From: Betaproteobacteria bacterium
GTDB lineage: Bacteria; Pseudomonadota; Gammaproteobacteria; Burkholderiales; Casimicrobiaceae
Assembly: GCA_013298695.1 (NCBI GenBank)
Contig: JAAFIS010000014.1
Coordinates: forward strand, 1 to 36,510
Length of the DNA: 36,510 nucleotides
Direction: 5' to 3'
This document shows positions 1 through 8,136 of the stretch, one piece after another (positions within the stretch are counted from its first letter, which is position 1; each line of letters begins with the position of its first letter). The notes under the pieces were generated by a model. The model worked only from the letters and a program-made list of their open reading frames with translations. It was not told where the DNA came from and searched no databases. A program made the position numbers and the translations under genes.

Positions 1-41
1 GGATAAGATTACTTATTGACGATTGCACTAAACGGTTATAT

Positions 42-60
42 CGCCCAATTGATAGTGGCT
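42..60. repeat. Right half of a paired-palindrome intergenic repeat (partner outside window)
   Basis: The sequence CGCCCAATTGATAGTGGCT has the conserved inner arm CGCCCAATT and a degenerate outer arm. This is the pattern of the right-hand palindromes at 20449-20467 (AGCCCAATTGATGCGGC) and 3627-3645. If the 66-68 bp centre spacing of the complete copies holds, the left partner would be centred about 16 bases before the window start and so cannot be seen. The copy lies just past the 3' end of the minus-strand aminotransferase gene, the same kind of position as the other copies. Confidence 0.55.
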
Positions 61-78
61 TTAACCCTATAAGTTATA

Positions 79-1239
79 TCAAAGCTTGCGGAGCCGGTCC
101 GCTGCCTCATTGAGCGTTGCATCGCGCTTTGCGAAACAAAACCGGATGATTTTTTGCTCGGTGGGCGATGAGTAAAACGCGCTCACCGGAATGGGCGTGA
201 CGCCGATCTCGCGAGTCATCCATTCACAGGCCTCGCGCTCCGTCAGGTCACGAATGGCAGCGACATTTTCGTAGCTTGCGCAAACGAAATAGCTGCCTTC
301 ACACGCAAGCGGATCGAGTGGCGTGAGCGAGAGCGCTTGCGTAAACAGATCGCGCTTCGCTTGATAAAACGATGGCAGGTTCAGATACGGCGAAGCGTCA
401 TTCAAGTACATCGCAATGCCCTGTTGCATCGCGCTATTTGCTGTAAACACCGTGTATTGATGCACCTTGCGAAATTCGCTGGTCAACGCCGCAGGCGCGC
501 ACACCGTGCCAATCTTCCAGCCCGTCACGTGAAACGTTTTTCCAAACGATGAAATCACGAAGGTGCGATCTCGCAATCGCGGGTCGCACACAGCGCTGCG
601 ATGCGCCTTTCCATCAAACACCATGTGTTCGTAGACTTCGTCTGAGAACACAAAAATCTCTCGGTTTTCAATCGCATCGGCGAGCCGATTCCAGTGCGCA
701 TCTGACCATGTACGGCCGCTCGGATTGTGCGGCGTGTTTACGATGATTGCACGTGTTTTGGGGCTGAGCGCGGCTGTGATGGCGTCGAAATCGGGCTCGA
801 ACGTGCCGCGCTTTAGGCTCACCGGAACAGGCGTCCCCCCGGCGAGAAGCACATTTGGTGCGTAGCTGTCGTAGCACGGCTCGAGGACGATCACCTCATC
901 GCCTTGACGCACCACCGCGAGAATCGCTGAGAGGATCGCTTGAGTGGCGCCGCTGGTGATTGTGATCTCAGTGTTAGGGTCAAATCGAACGCCGTGAATC
1001 GCTTCAAATTTGGCGCTGACGCGTTGGCGAAGCAAGGCATTACCCGGCATCAAAGGATATTGGTTGTGCCCGGATTTCATCGCGTCTGCTACTGCATCAA
1101 TCAACACCGGATCACAATCAAAATCCGGAAAACCTTGGCCCAAGTTCACCGCTTTATGTTGCGCCGCAAGCGCTGACATCACAGAAAAAATTGTGGTGCC
1201 AACGTGAGGTAATTTGCTCGTGAGCTGGGGTGGTGTCAT
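79..1239 (-). CDS. ybdL: Methionine-type PLP aminotransferase (YbdL-like)
   Basis: A fold-type I, PLP-dependent aminotransferase of 386 aa, the same length as E. coli YbdL, which prefers methionine, histidine and phenylalanine with keto-acid acceptors. Visible signatures are LPHVGTTIFSVMSAL near residues 10-24, NLGQGFPDF (32-40), SGATQAI (96-102), NTPHNPSG (168-175) with the PLP-contacting Asn172, SDEVYEH (199-205), and SSFGKTFHVTGWK with the Schiff-base Lys234. The family also includes kynurenine aminotransferase / glutamine transaminase K-like enzymes, so the true substrate is inferred. The ATG start is kept because residues 8-20 already align with the family N-terminus; the ribosome site is weak. 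It lies downstream of the prlC terminator in the same direction, so it probably has its own promoter in the 1240-1300 region. Confidence 0.9.
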   Translation of the reverse strand: MTPPQLTSKLPHVGTTIFSVMSALAAQHKAVNLGQGFPDFDCDPVLIDAVADAMKSGHNQYPLMPGNALLRQRVSAKFEAIHGVRFDPNTEITITSGATQAILSAILAVVRQGDEVIVLEPCYDSYAPNVLLAGGTPVPVSLKRGTFEPDFDAITAALSPKTRAIIVNTPHNPSGRTWSDAHWNRLADAIENREIFVFSDEVYEHMVFDGKAHRSAVCDPRLRDRTFVISSFGKTFHVTGWKIGTVCAPAALTSEFRKVHQYTVFTANSAMQQGIAMYLNDASPYLNLPSFYQAKRDLFTQALSLTPLDPLACEGSYFVCASYENVAAIRDLTEREACEWMTREIGVTPIPVSAFYSSPTEQKIIRFCFAKRDATLNEAADRLRKL

Positions 1240-1301
1240 GGGATCAACATTGAATTAGCCGCGCGCAAGAAATAAATGCGCATCACAGCTGAAACTAAAG
1301 C

Positions 1302-1334
1302 AAAAAAAGGCGGCGCGCACTAAACGCGCGCCGC
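1302..1334 (-). terminator. Rho-independent terminator of oligopeptidase A gene
   Basis: On the minus strand a 9-bp perfect GC stem (GCGGCGCGC at 1326-1334 read in reverse, pairing with 1310-1318) with a 7-nt loop is followed by seven T (plus-strand A run 1302-1308). It starts 27 bases after the prlC stop and separates prlC from the aminotransferase gene. Confidence 0.9.
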
Positions 1335-1361
1335 TGATCGTCGAACTTATTCGGCGCTGTT

Positions 1362-3413
1362 CTACGCCGCGATCAGTCCGCGCTTTTTAAGCATCGGCTC
1401 AACGGTGGCATCGCGGCCCCGAAATGCGCGATAGCCGTCGGCAGGCTCGATACTGTCGCCCGCCGAATATACGAATTCATACAGCCGCTTTGCAGTGGCC
1501 GGATCAAACGGATCGCCGGTTTCCTCAAACGCATTGAACGCGTCGGCGTCGAGCACTTCCGCCCACATATAAACGTAGTAACCGGCCGCATAGGAATCAC
1601 CGGAGAACAGATGACGAAAGTGTGGCAAGCGGTGCATCATGGTGGCAGCGTGTGGCATGCCCAGGCGCTGCAATTCGTCGACTTCAAAAGCTTCGAGACT
1701 AAAGTTTTCATACGTCGCGCGCGAGTGCACCGCTAAATCCACAAGCGCAGACGATGTGTACTGGACCGTTTCGAAGGCTTTGTTAAATGTCGACGCGGCG
1801 CGAATACGCTCAACAAGTGCCTGCGGAATCGGTTCGTTGGTTTTGTAATGTCGTGCGTATTGCGCAAGCACGCTCGGCTCGAGCGCCCAGTGTTCGTAGA
1901 GTTGCGACGGAAGCTCGACATAATCTTGCAAAACGTTGGTGCCCGAGAGCTTTTCGTAGCTCACGTTTGACAACAAACCATGCAAGCCATGACCGAACTC
2001 ATGGAACAACGTGCGCACGTCGTCGAACGTGAGAAGCGCCGGTTGGCCCTCTGGCGGTTTTGAAAAATTGTTGTGGTTTCCGATGATCGGAATCACTTTG
2101 CCGGTTGCCGCGTTACGTGTTTGCCAGCGATAGCCACTCATCCACGCGCCGCCTTGTTTTGTGGGTCGCGCAAAATTGTCTGAGAGAAAAATTCCGATCA
2201 GCTCATCGCCGCGTTTGACCTCAAAGAGGCGAACGTCGGGGTGATACAGCGTGATCCCTGTTTTCTCTTCAAACTGAACGCCGAACAATTTGCCTGCGAC
2301 GCCAAACATCGCACGAATCATCGCGTTGAGTTCGAAATAGGGTTTGATTTCCGCATCGTCCAAATCGAAGCGCGCTTTGCGAACTTTTTCTGCGTAAAAA
2401 CGCCAATCCCATTTCGCCACGGGCTCGGTAGCGCCGTGAGCAATGCGCATCGCATCAAGGGCAACGTAGTCGTCGTTTGCTTTGGCAACGGCGGGCGTCC
2501 ACGCTTTCATCAAAAGCTCGTGTGCGGCTGCCGGGGTTTTTGCCATGCGATCAACGAGCGCGTAATCGGCAAATGTTTTGTAGCCATGCAGCGCGGCTTG
2601 CTCGGCACGCAGCTTAAGTATTTCAACCGCAAGTTGGCGGTTGTCAGTGGCGCCAGAATGGGCGCCCCGGGAGGTCCAAGCGTTGAGTGCGTGTTCGCGC
2701 AAATCACGGCTCTCGGAGAAAGTGAGAAACGGGACGATCGACGAGCGCGACAACGTGATCGCGTATCCATCGGGTTTGCCCCGCGCTGCTGCAGCGGCGC
2801 GCGCACTATCTTTCTGGCTCTGCGAAAGGCCGGCAAAATCGGCGTCTGCGGTCAACCACAGCGCCCAGTCCGATTCGTCTTTGAGCACGTTCTGCGCAAA
2901 CTGCGTAGTGAGCGTTGCCAATTGAGAGACGATCTCTGCGTAGCGCGTTCTCGAAGTTGCGGCGATTTTCGCGCCCTGGCGCACGAAGTCGAGATGAATG
3001 CGATTGAGCAACCGCGAATCTTCGCGCGAGAGCGTGGTGGCTGCCGGCGATTGCTTTACCGCGTCAATACGTGCGAAAAGACGTTCATTCATGTACACCG
3101 ACGAGCGATGCGAAGCGATCTTGGGAACGAGTTCGCGTTCGACCGATTGCAGTGCGTCGCTGGTTTCAGCCGCCGTCAAGTTGCCGAACAAATCATTGAG
3201 CCGAAAAAACAACCACCCCGCGCGATCAAACGCCGCAATGGTGTTGGCGAAACTCGGTGCTTCGACGTTGTCGATGATTGCGTCAAGTTCGGTGCGATGC
3301 GCGGTAAACGCAGCGTCAAACGCTGGTGCGAAATGCTCAGGTTGCGTTTGCGCAAACGGCGGCAAGCCGTAGGCGTCGTTCCAAGTAGCGAGCAAAGGAT
3401 TGCTGGTATTCAT
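1362..3413 (-). CDS. prlC: Oligopeptidase A (M3 family zinc metallopeptidase)
   Basis: A cytosolic thimet-type oligopeptidase that degrades short peptides, including cleaved signal peptides. The zinc motif HEFGH is at residues 471-475 of the 683-aa protein (His471, Glu472, His475), with the third ligand region DYVELPSQ around Glu500. The N-terminus NPLLATWNDAYGLPPF is typical of PrlC. The open frame continues upstream to 3566, but the first 51 codons do not resemble the family and run into the palindromic repeat at 3561-3645. I therefore place the start at the ATG at 3413, preceded by TTGGAAATTTTCAA, with a GGA about 10 bases upstream. It is transcribed in the same direction as the cobalamin adenosyltransferase gene, but 245 bases of non-coding DNA with a repeat lie between them. 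Confidence 0.95.
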   Translation of the reverse strand: MNTSNPLLATWNDAYGLPPFAQTQPEHFAPAFDAAFTAHRTELDAIIDNVEAPSFANTIAAFDRAGWLFFRLNDLFGNLTAAETSDALQSVERELVPKIASHRSSVYMNERLFARIDAVKQSPAATTLSREDSRLLNRIHLDFVRQGAKIAATSRTRYAEIVSQLATLTTQFAQNVLKDESDWALWLTADADFAGLSQSQKDSARAAAAARGKPDGYAITLSRSSIVPFLTFSESRDLREHALNAWTSRGAHSGATDNRQLAVEILKLRAEQAALHGYKTFADYALVDRMAKTPAAAHELLMKAWTPAVAKANDDYVALDAMRIAHGATEPVAKWDWRFYAEKVRKARFDLDDAEIKPYFELNAMIRAMFGVAGKLFGVQFEEKTGITLYHPDVRLFEVKRGDELIGIFLSDNFARPTKQGGAWMSGYRWQTRNAATGKVIPIIGNHNNFSKPPEGQPALLTFDDVRTLFHEFGHGLHGLLSNVSYEKLSGTNVLQDYVELPSQLYEHWALEPSVLAQYARHYKTNEPIPQALVERIRAASTFNKAFETVQYTSSALVDLAVHSRATYENFSLEAFEVDELQRLGMPHAATMMHRLPHFRHLFSGDSYAAGYYVYMWAEVLDADAFNAFEETGDPFDPATAKRLYEFVYSAGDSIEPADGYRAFRGRDATVEPMLKKRGLIAA

Positions 3414-3560
3414 TTGAAAATTTCCAAGTTCAGAGGCGGCGAATTTTCGGCAAGCGCTGCAGTGACGCGCTTTCAAGAATTCGCGGGAGTGCCCGTATTT
3501 TCGATGAAACTCGACATCAGCGGGCGAATCACACAACCTTTGACAGCTACCTACTGTTAA

Positions 3561-3645
3561 TCGCAATTTAATTGGGCAAATTGCGCTTTAATCTATTTTC
3601 TCAACTAACCACTAGATCTAGATGATCGCCCATTTAGATAGGCCT
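3561..3645. repeat. Paired-palindrome intergenic repeat, copy 1
   Basis: The left unit is centred at 3569 (GCAATTTAATTGGGC) and the right unit at 3636 (CGCCCATTTAGATAGGCCT), 67 bp apart. The arms facing inward (ATTGGGC and CGCCCAT) match the consensus best and the outer arms are decayed. The 46 bases between are AT-rich and unlike those of other copies. The pair fills most of the 245-bp gap between two minus-strand genes. No coding region or terminator with a T-tract is visible in this gap. Confidence 0.7.
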
Positions 3646-3658
3646 TCTAGACGCTAAG

Positions 3659-4222
3659 TTAACCGCGAGCGCTGGCACTTCTGCCCTTCTCCCAGAGCAC
3701 ATCGCCGCGCCCCGCTTCCCGATTCAAAACTCGCGACAAGACGAACGCCATGTCGCTCAAGCGGTTGAGGTAAATGCGCGAGTGTTCAGAAATTTTCTCG
3801 GTTTGCGCTGCATCCACCAGCGAGCGTTCGGCACGCCGACACACCGTGCGCACAAGATGGGTGAACGCAGCGGCGCGCGAACCACCGGGCAAGATGAAGT
3901 CTTTGAGCATCGGTAAATCGGCGTTCAGCGACTCAGTGAGTTGTTCAAGCCGCTCAACATGTGCGTCGGTGATCGCAAAATAACCCGGGATGGATAGCTC
4001 ACCGCCCAAATCAAACAAGTCATGCTGCACGTCGGTAAGTGCATCGCGAAGCGCATCAGGCAGCGGCTCGGTGAGCAACAGACCGACCACGGAGTTAAGT
4101 TCGTCAACGTCGCCCATCGCGGCAACACGCGGGTGACCTTTGGGCACTCGCGATCCGTCGCCAAGGCCCGTGGTGCCTGCGTCGCCGGTTTTAGTTGTAA
4201 TCTTTGACAGTCGATGTCCCAT
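3659..4222 (-). CDS. Cob(I)alamin adenosyltransferase, PduO type
   Basis: Transfers the adenosyl group of ATP to cob(I)alamin to make adenosylcobalamin. The 187-aa protein has the N-terminal ATP-binding signature TKTGDAGTTGL (residues 10-20), GDVDELNS (37-44), the helix with CRRAER (128-133), and YLNRLSDMAFVLSR (151-164). These are typical of PduO/MMAB, not CobA. The start is the ATG at 4222, where the family begins (MGHRLSKITT); 38 additional upstream codons are open but overlap the divergent hydratase gene and do not look like the family. No B12-dependent mutase is in the window, so its client enzyme is unknown. The divergent intergenic spacer to the next gene is only 19 bases. Confidence 0.93.
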   Translation of the reverse strand: MGHRLSKITTKTGDAGTTGLGDGSRVPKGHPRVAAMGDVDELNSVVGLLLTEPLPDALRDALTDVQHDLFDLGGELSIPGYFAITDAHVERLEQLTESLNADLPMLKDFILPGGSRAAAFTHLVRTVCRRAERSLVDAAQTEKISEHSRIYLNRLSDMAFVLSRVLNREAGRGDVLWEKGRSASARG

Positions 4223-4241
4223 ACCAGCGTCCGAGAAAAAA

Positions 4242-5045
4242 ATGAGCGAAGCAAGAAGTCTAGACGAGCCTTTGGTGTTGCACGCCACTAGCAACGGCAT
4301 CGCTATGCTCACCTTAAATTCAGCGCACAATTTCAATGCACTGTCGTCAGCGATGATCGCTGCGCTTCACGACGCGTTGGTCGCGATCGGTGAGCACACT
4401 GATGTGCGCGTAGTGGTTATCGAAGCACGAGGAAAGGCGTTTTGCGCAGGCCACGATCTACGCGAAATGCGTGCTCACGACGACGAGGGTTGGCAGCGCG
4501 AGTTGTTTGCGCGCTGCTCAGACATGATGATGTCCATTGCGAACTTGCCGCAGCCGGTGATCGCGAAGGTGCAGGGCATTGCAACCGCTGCTGGCTGCCA
4601 ACTGGTGGCGATGTGCGATCTCGCTATTGCCGCCGAAACCGCTAAGTTCGCCACGAGCGGCATCGCGCTTGGACTTTTTTGCTCCACGCCTGCAGTCCCT
4701 CTTGCGCGCTCGGTGTCTGCCAAACACGCGGCAGCAATGTTGTTCACAGGCGAATTCATCACCGCGCAACGCGCCGAGTCCATCGGGCTTATCAATCGCG
4801 TAGTTTCTGAGGCAGACTTGGATGCAGAAGCCGACGCGATTGCGGCGCGAATTGCGCGGCATTCCGCCCGCTCGTTGCGATCAGGAAAAAAATTGCTGCA
4901 GTCGCTGCAACAAGCAAACGCGATGGCAGACGCGTATCGCTTGGCGGGTGAAAACATGGCGTGCGATATGGCAACTAACGACGCAAAGAATGGCATTGAC
5001 GCGTTCTTGGAGAAACGCGCGAGCCCAGCGTGGCTTAATCGCTAG
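4242..5045 (+). CDS. Enoyl-CoA hydratase/isomerase-family protein, ECHDC3-like
   Basis: A crotonase-fold protein of 267 aa. FCAGHDLREM (67-76) and AAGCQLVAMCDLA (116-128) supply the two oxyanion-hole loops, and GLFCSTPAVPLAR (144-156) is the hallmark stretch of the ECHDC3 branch. Compared with rat enoyl-CoA hydratase as I recall it, both catalytic glutamates appear replaced: the first by Gln120 (AAGCQ) and the second by Gly140 (ATSGIALG). Classical hydration activity is therefore doubtful, although CoA-thioester binding is likely. The start is the ATG at 4242. A longer frame from 4140 overlaps the divergent adenosyltransferase gene and adds a non-family extension. The next gene is 76 bases downstream on the same strand. 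Confidence 0.88.
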   Translation: MSEARSLDEPLVLHATSNGIAMLTLNSAHNFNALSSAMIAALHDALVAIGEHTDVRVVVIEARGKAFCAGHDLREMRAHDDEGWQRELFARCSDMMMSIANLPQPVIAKVQGIATAAGCQLVAMCDLAIAAETAKFATSGIALGLFCSTPAVPLARSVSAKHAAAMLFTGEFITAQRAESIGLINRVVSEADLDAEADAIAARIARHSARSLRSGKKLLQSLQQANAMADAYRLAGENMACDMATNDAKNGIDAFLEKRASPAWLNR

Positions 5046-5121
5046 CATTTGCCGAGCGGCGATCTTTCCGGCCGCGCAACGTAAAATTTGCCGACTGTGA
5101 TGTTGCCCCTTTGGAGCCAAT

Positions 5122-5469
5122 GTGAGTTTTCTGTCTCCACAACCCATTCCCCCGGAAGATTCGTGGGACACCCTACGCGAATGGCGAATGCAGCCTTTTT
5201 CGATGCGCTATCGCACCGGCCTCGCGGTAATGCTGCGTCTCATGACGTTGGTAGTGGGCATGGCCGGCGTCGCTCTCTTCTTCGTCGAACCTTCGCTCAG
5301 AACTGCGCTATTGGTGATTGGGCTGTGGCTTTTCAGCATCCCGCTCACCGCACTCGGCTACGTTCGAAAAATGGATCGCATGGCAGCCAGCGTTCCGGTT
5401 TCACCCGCCGCGAACAGTCCGACTACGACCGTTGACATCAGAAGTCGAACTGAGACAGAAAAACCCTGA
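5122..5469 (+). CDS. Small membrane protein of unknown function
   Basis: A 115-aa protein that I do not recognise as a named family. It has a polar N-terminus with a WDTLREWRMQPF segment, two hydrophobic helices at about residues 34-54 and 60-80, and a polar Ser/Thr/Pro-rich tail. The start is a GTG at 5122 with a good ribosome site, TTGGAG, five bases upstream. It ends 6 bases before the stop of the convergent GtrA gene at 5476, so the two genes meet tail to tail with no room for a terminator. Confidence 0.65.
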   Translation: MSFLSPQPIPPEDSWDTLREWRMQPFSMRYRTGLAVMLRLMTLVVGMAGVALFFVEPSLRTALLVIGLWLFSIPLTALGYVRKMDRMAASVPVSPAANSPTTTVDIRSRTETEKP

Positions 5470-5475
5470 TCGCCC

Positions 5476-5877
5476 TCATTTATTGGCGTTTGGTTTATGT
5501 AGCAGCTTCTTCGCAGCAAAAAAGTTGTAGCTAAACCCGACCGCTGCCCCGGCGCAAACGCCCGCGACGACCCAAAGCGCTGATCGATCCGAGGCGTAAA
5601 CCACTGCCGTTGACACTGAAAAATTCAACGCAGCACCCACTGATTGCGCGAGCAAATAGCGAAACCAATCGGAAAACGTCGCCCGCCCTGCGGCGTCGAA
5701 CGTGAACGCTCGATTAAAAAAATAGGTAGTGGAGATGCCGACCATTAACGCGGCGATCCGCGCGATCACAATCGGGGCGGCAAGCGTTGTAAGCAAAAGC
5801 ATTACCGCTGCGTCTAGCGCAAGCGCGATGAGCGCGCCGATCAGGTAGCGAGTCGCCTGACCTGCGGTTTCCCTCAC
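5476..5877 (-). CDS. GtrA-family membrane protein (putative polyprenyl-phosphate-sugar flippase)
   Basis: A 133-aa protein with four predicted transmembrane helices and the family pattern: RYLIGALIALALDAAVM at the N-terminus, then TTYFFNRAFTF, then a closing GFSYNFFAAKKL. GtrA-family proteins are proposed to move polyprenyl-phosphate-linked sugars across the membrane. The mycobacterial member Rv3789 lies beside dprE1/dprE2. That is relevant because DprE1/DprE2-like genes occur 6 kb away in this window. The start is a GTG at 5877 with a strong GGAGG site seven bases upstream. The start overlaps the stop of the upstream small reading frame by four bases (GTGA). Confidence 0.85.
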   Translation of the reverse strand: MRETAGQATRYLIGALIALALDAAVMLLLTTLAAPIVIARIAALMVGISTTYFFNRAFTFDAAGRATFSDWFRYLLAQSVGAALNFSVSTAVVYASDRSALWVVAGVCAGAAVGFSYNFFAAKKLLHKPNANK

Positions 5878-6092
5878 AATCTAGCCTCCGAGCGCAGTTG
5901 CATCGTCTTCAACAGAGGATTGTCTTGGATGACCAACATTGCAGCGAATGAGTAGGCGGCCCGGCGTTCGTAGACGAGTCTTCCGGCGCTCTGAAAATGT
6001 TGAATAGTGATTCCCTGAAGCCGGACAAATTGCGGTAGGTCGAAGTGTAGACTTGCATCGATTACTTCGCGGGTCAGGTTCGTTTCCAACAC
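5874..6092 (-). CDS. Hypothetical small protein upstream of GtrA gene
   Basis: A 72-aa reading frame starting at GTG 6092. Its stop overlaps the GtrA start by four bases, an arrangement usual for coupled translation. The composition (FDLPQFVRLQGITIQHF and a basic C-terminus) matches no family I know, there is no membrane segment, and no convincing ribosome site precedes the start. An in-frame stop lies 18 bases upstream. The overlap and lack of internal stops are the only support. It may also be a gene remnant or the GtrA leader. Confidence 0.35.
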   Translation of the reverse strand: MLETNLTREVIDASLHFDLPQFVRLQGITIQHFQSAGRLVYERRAAYSFAAMLVIQDNPLLKTMQLRSEARL

Positions 6093-6185
6093 GAATTCAA
6101 ACGCGAGGCTTTAGAGCCACGGCTCAACCGAGCTTAGGAACAATTTTGATGTTAGCTTGCGTGAATTCGCCGCGGTTAACACAGC

Positions 6186-6205
6186 TTACGTTCACGTAAA
6201 CTTGA
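6186..6205. promoter_or_regulatory. Operator-like palindrome upstream of etfB
   Basis: TTACGTTCACGTAA (6186-6199) has perfect 6-bp arms around a 2-base centre. The extended 18-mer ACGTTCACGTAAACTTGA (6188-6205) recurs with 16 of 18 identities at 27268-27285 upstream of the TRAP receptor gene. Both sites lie about 80 bases before their start codons. The sequence is reminiscent of operators of MerR-type regulators of branched-chain amino acid and fatty acid catabolism (LiuR-like), but the regulator is an inference. The rest of 6093-6284 shows no gene. Confidence 0.5.
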
Positions 6206-6284
6206 GTCATTGCGAAACCACATCGCAGCGTGAGAGATCTACCCACTCACGCAACAAGAAAATCATCATCGATTTGGAGACATC

Positions 6285-7034
6285 TTGAAAGTCTTAGTAC
6301 CTGTGAAACGCGTTGTTGATTACAACGTGAAAGTCCGCGTGAAAGCCGATAACTCTGGCGTTGATATCGCGAACGTGAAAATGTCGATGAATCCGTTTTG
6401 CGAAATCGCGGTGGAAGAAGCCGTTCGCCTTAAAGAAAAAGGCGCGGCCACTGAGATCATCGCGGTGTCGGCAGGCGTTGCTCAATGCCAAGAAACGCTG
6501 CGCAATGCGATGGCTATTGGCGCAGATCGTGGCATCTTGATTGAGACGGATGTTGAGCTGCAACCACTGGCCGTTGCGAAGTTGTTAAAGGCGGTCGTCG
6601 ACCGCGAACAACCACAGCTTGTGATCCTCGGAAAGCAAGCCATTGATGACGACGCCAATCAAACAGGACAAATGCTTGCCGCCCTGTTGGGTTGGGGACA
6701 GGCAACGTTTGCCTCGAAAGTCGAAATTGAGGGAAACACGGCCAAAGTGACGTGCGAAGTGGACGGCGGTCTTGAAACGATATCAGTGAAGCTGCCCGCA
6801 ATCATTACCACGGACTTGCGCCTGAACGAGCCGCGTTACGCAACGCTGCCCAACATCATGAAGGCCAAGAAAAAACAACTAGACACGCTAAAACCCGCAG
6901 ATTTGGGCGTCGACGTGACACCACGCTTGACCACGCTGAAAGTGGAAGAGCCACCTAAGCGCAAAGGCGGCGTGAAAGTGGCCGACGTTGCGGCACTCAT
7001 CGACAAACTTAAAAACGAAGCGAAGGTGATTTGA
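6285..7034 (+). CDS. etfB: Electron transfer flavoprotein, beta subunit
   Basis: EtfB forms a heterodimer with EtfA, binds AMP, and accepts electrons from acyl-CoA dehydrogenases for delivery to ETF:quinone oxidoreductase. The 249-aa length and the sequence are typical: [19 protein letters not shown] at the N-terminus, [19 protein letters not shown] (36-54), and [16 protein letters not shown] (111-126), the ETF-beta signature region. The start is a TTG at 6285 with the site TTGGAGA just upstream. No ATG lies nearby and family similarity begins at this codon. etfA follows after 87 bases. Confidence 0.95.
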   Translation: MKVLVPVKRVVDYNVKVRVKADNSGVDIANVKMSMNPFCEIAVEEAVRLKEKGAATEIIAVSAGVAQCQETLRNAMAIGADRGILIETDVELQPLAVAKLLKAVVDREQPQLVILGKQAIDDDANQTGQMLAALLGWGQATFASKVEIEGNTAKVTCEVDGGLETISVKLPAIITTDLRLNEPRYATLPNIMKAKKKQLDTLKPADLGVDVTPRLTTLKVEEPPKRKGGVKVADVAALIDKLKNEAKVI

Positions 7035-7121
7035 TTCGCGAATGCAAATCAAATCGTCTCGGCGAACACCGGGATTCATTCATGCAACGCCGCGCAAGCG
7101 GCACCTACTGAAAATATTCTT

Positions 7122-8054
7122 ATGGCAAATCTCGTAATCGCCGAACACGATCACGGCTCGCTCAAGGCTGCAACGTTAAACGTCATTAGCGCCGCGAGCG
7201 TCATCGGAGGCGAAGTTCACGTATTGGTCGCGGGGCACAACGCGAAAGCGGCGGCAGAAGCGGCCTCACAGGTGGCGGGCGTTGCAAAGGTGTTGCTCGC
7301 GGACGGTGATGCACATGCACACCGGCTACCTGAAAATACGGCAGCGCAAGTTGTCGCTGCCGCTTCGGCGTACTCGCACATTCTCGCGCCAGCCACGCCC
7401 TACGGCAAAGCCGTAGCGCCTCGCGTCGCCGCACTTCTCGACAAAGCCCAAATCAGCGACATTATTAAAGTCATCGACGCCGACACGTTTATGCGGCCGA
7501 TCTATGCCGGCAACGCGTATGCGACGGTGAAATCAAGTGACAGCGTTAAAGTGCTCACGGTGCGCGGTACGGCGTTTGCGGCAGCGGCAAAAACCGGCGG
7601 TAGCGGCGTCGTTGAAAACGTTTCGCCGATTGCCGACTCCGGCGTTTCAACGTTTGTATCCGCTGAACTGGTGAAAAGCGAGCGCCCTGAGCTTGCGGCA
7701 GCAAAAATTATCGTCTCTGGCGGGCGTGGTCTCGGCTCAGGCGAAAAATACCGCGAAGTGCTTACTCCGCTCGCCGACAAGCTTGGCGCAGCGATGGGTG
7801 CGAGCCGTGCGGCGGTGGACGCGGGCTATGTTCCTAACGATTACCAAGTCGGCCAAACCGGCAAGATCGTCGCGCCGGATTTGTACATCGCGATTGGTGT
7901 ATCTGGCGCGATTCAGCATCTCGCAGGAATGAAAGACAGCAAAGTGATCGTTGCCATCAACAAAGATCCCGATGCGCCAATATTCTCGGTTGCAGATTAC
8001 GGGCTCGTCGCTGATTTGTTTGAGGCCGTGCCCGAGCTCGCTTCTAAACTCTAA
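7122..8054 (+). CDS. etfA: Electron transfer flavoprotein, alpha subunit
   Basis: The 310-aa alpha subunit carries the FAD. The C-terminal FAD domain is clear: SGGRGLGSGEKYREVLTPLA, then AAVDAGYVPNDYQVGQTGK, then PDLYIAIGVSGAIQHLAGM, and NKDPDAPIFSVADYGLVAD near the end. The N-terminal domain is the usual diverged Rossmann-like part. The ATG at 7122 lacks a strong ribosome site but matches the family start. It is co-oriented with etfB and with the acyl-CoA dehydrogenase gene 82 bases downstream, so the three probably work together. Confidence 0.95.
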   Translation: MANLVIAEHDHGSLKAATLNVISAASVIGGEVHVLVAGHNAKAAAEAASQVAGVAKVLLADGDAHAHRLPENTAAQVVAAASAYSHILAPATPYGKAVAPRVAALLDKAQISDIIKVIDADTFMRPIYAGNAYATVKSSDSVKVLTVRGTAFAAAAKTGGSGVVENVSPIADSGVSTFVSAELVKSERPELAAAKIIVSGGRGLGSGEKYREVLTPLADKLGAAMGASRAAVDAGYVPNDYQVGQTGKIVAPDLYIAIGVSGAIQHLAGMKDSKVIVAINKDPDAPIFSVADYGLVADLFEAVPELASKL

Positions 8055-8069
8055 TCGAGCGAACAGTCA

Positions 8070-8135
8070 GCGGTGAACAGTGAGCAGTGGTTCACCGCCA
8101 CTTCAAATTTGTACTGCTCACTCTTCACAGTTCAC
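8070..8135 (+). promoter_or_regulatory. Mutually exclusive hairpins in the leader of the acyl-CoA dehydrogenase gene
   Basis: Two dyads share the same bases. Hairpin 1 pairs GCGGTGAAC (8070-8078) with GTTCACCGC (8090-8098) across 11 bases. Hairpin 2 pairs AGTGAGCAGT (8079-8088), which lies in the loop of hairpin 1, with ACTGCTCACT (8113-8122). It can be extended by GTGAAC (8073-8078) with GTTCAC (8130-8135), which ends one base before the ATG at 8137. Either an attenuator-like switch or a decayed repeat built on the word CAGTGAACAGTG would explain it. Confidence 0.45.
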
Positions 8136-8136
8136 C

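Noticed and set aside
2241-3560. Long plus-strand reading frame opposite oligopeptidase A
   Set aside because: It is antisense to a clear prlC gene, rich in Arg and Cys as shadow frames are in this GC context, and matches no family.
3561-3645. Integron attC site or CRISPR fragment as explanation of the paired palindromes
   Set aside because: Each unit is itself a palindrome, there is no attC core (GTTRRRY), only two units occur per locus, spacers are not array-like, and no integrase or cas gene is present.
6093-6284. tRNA or small RNA gene upstream of etfB
   Set aside because: No cloverleaf or terminator is visible; the only clear element is the operator-like dyad.
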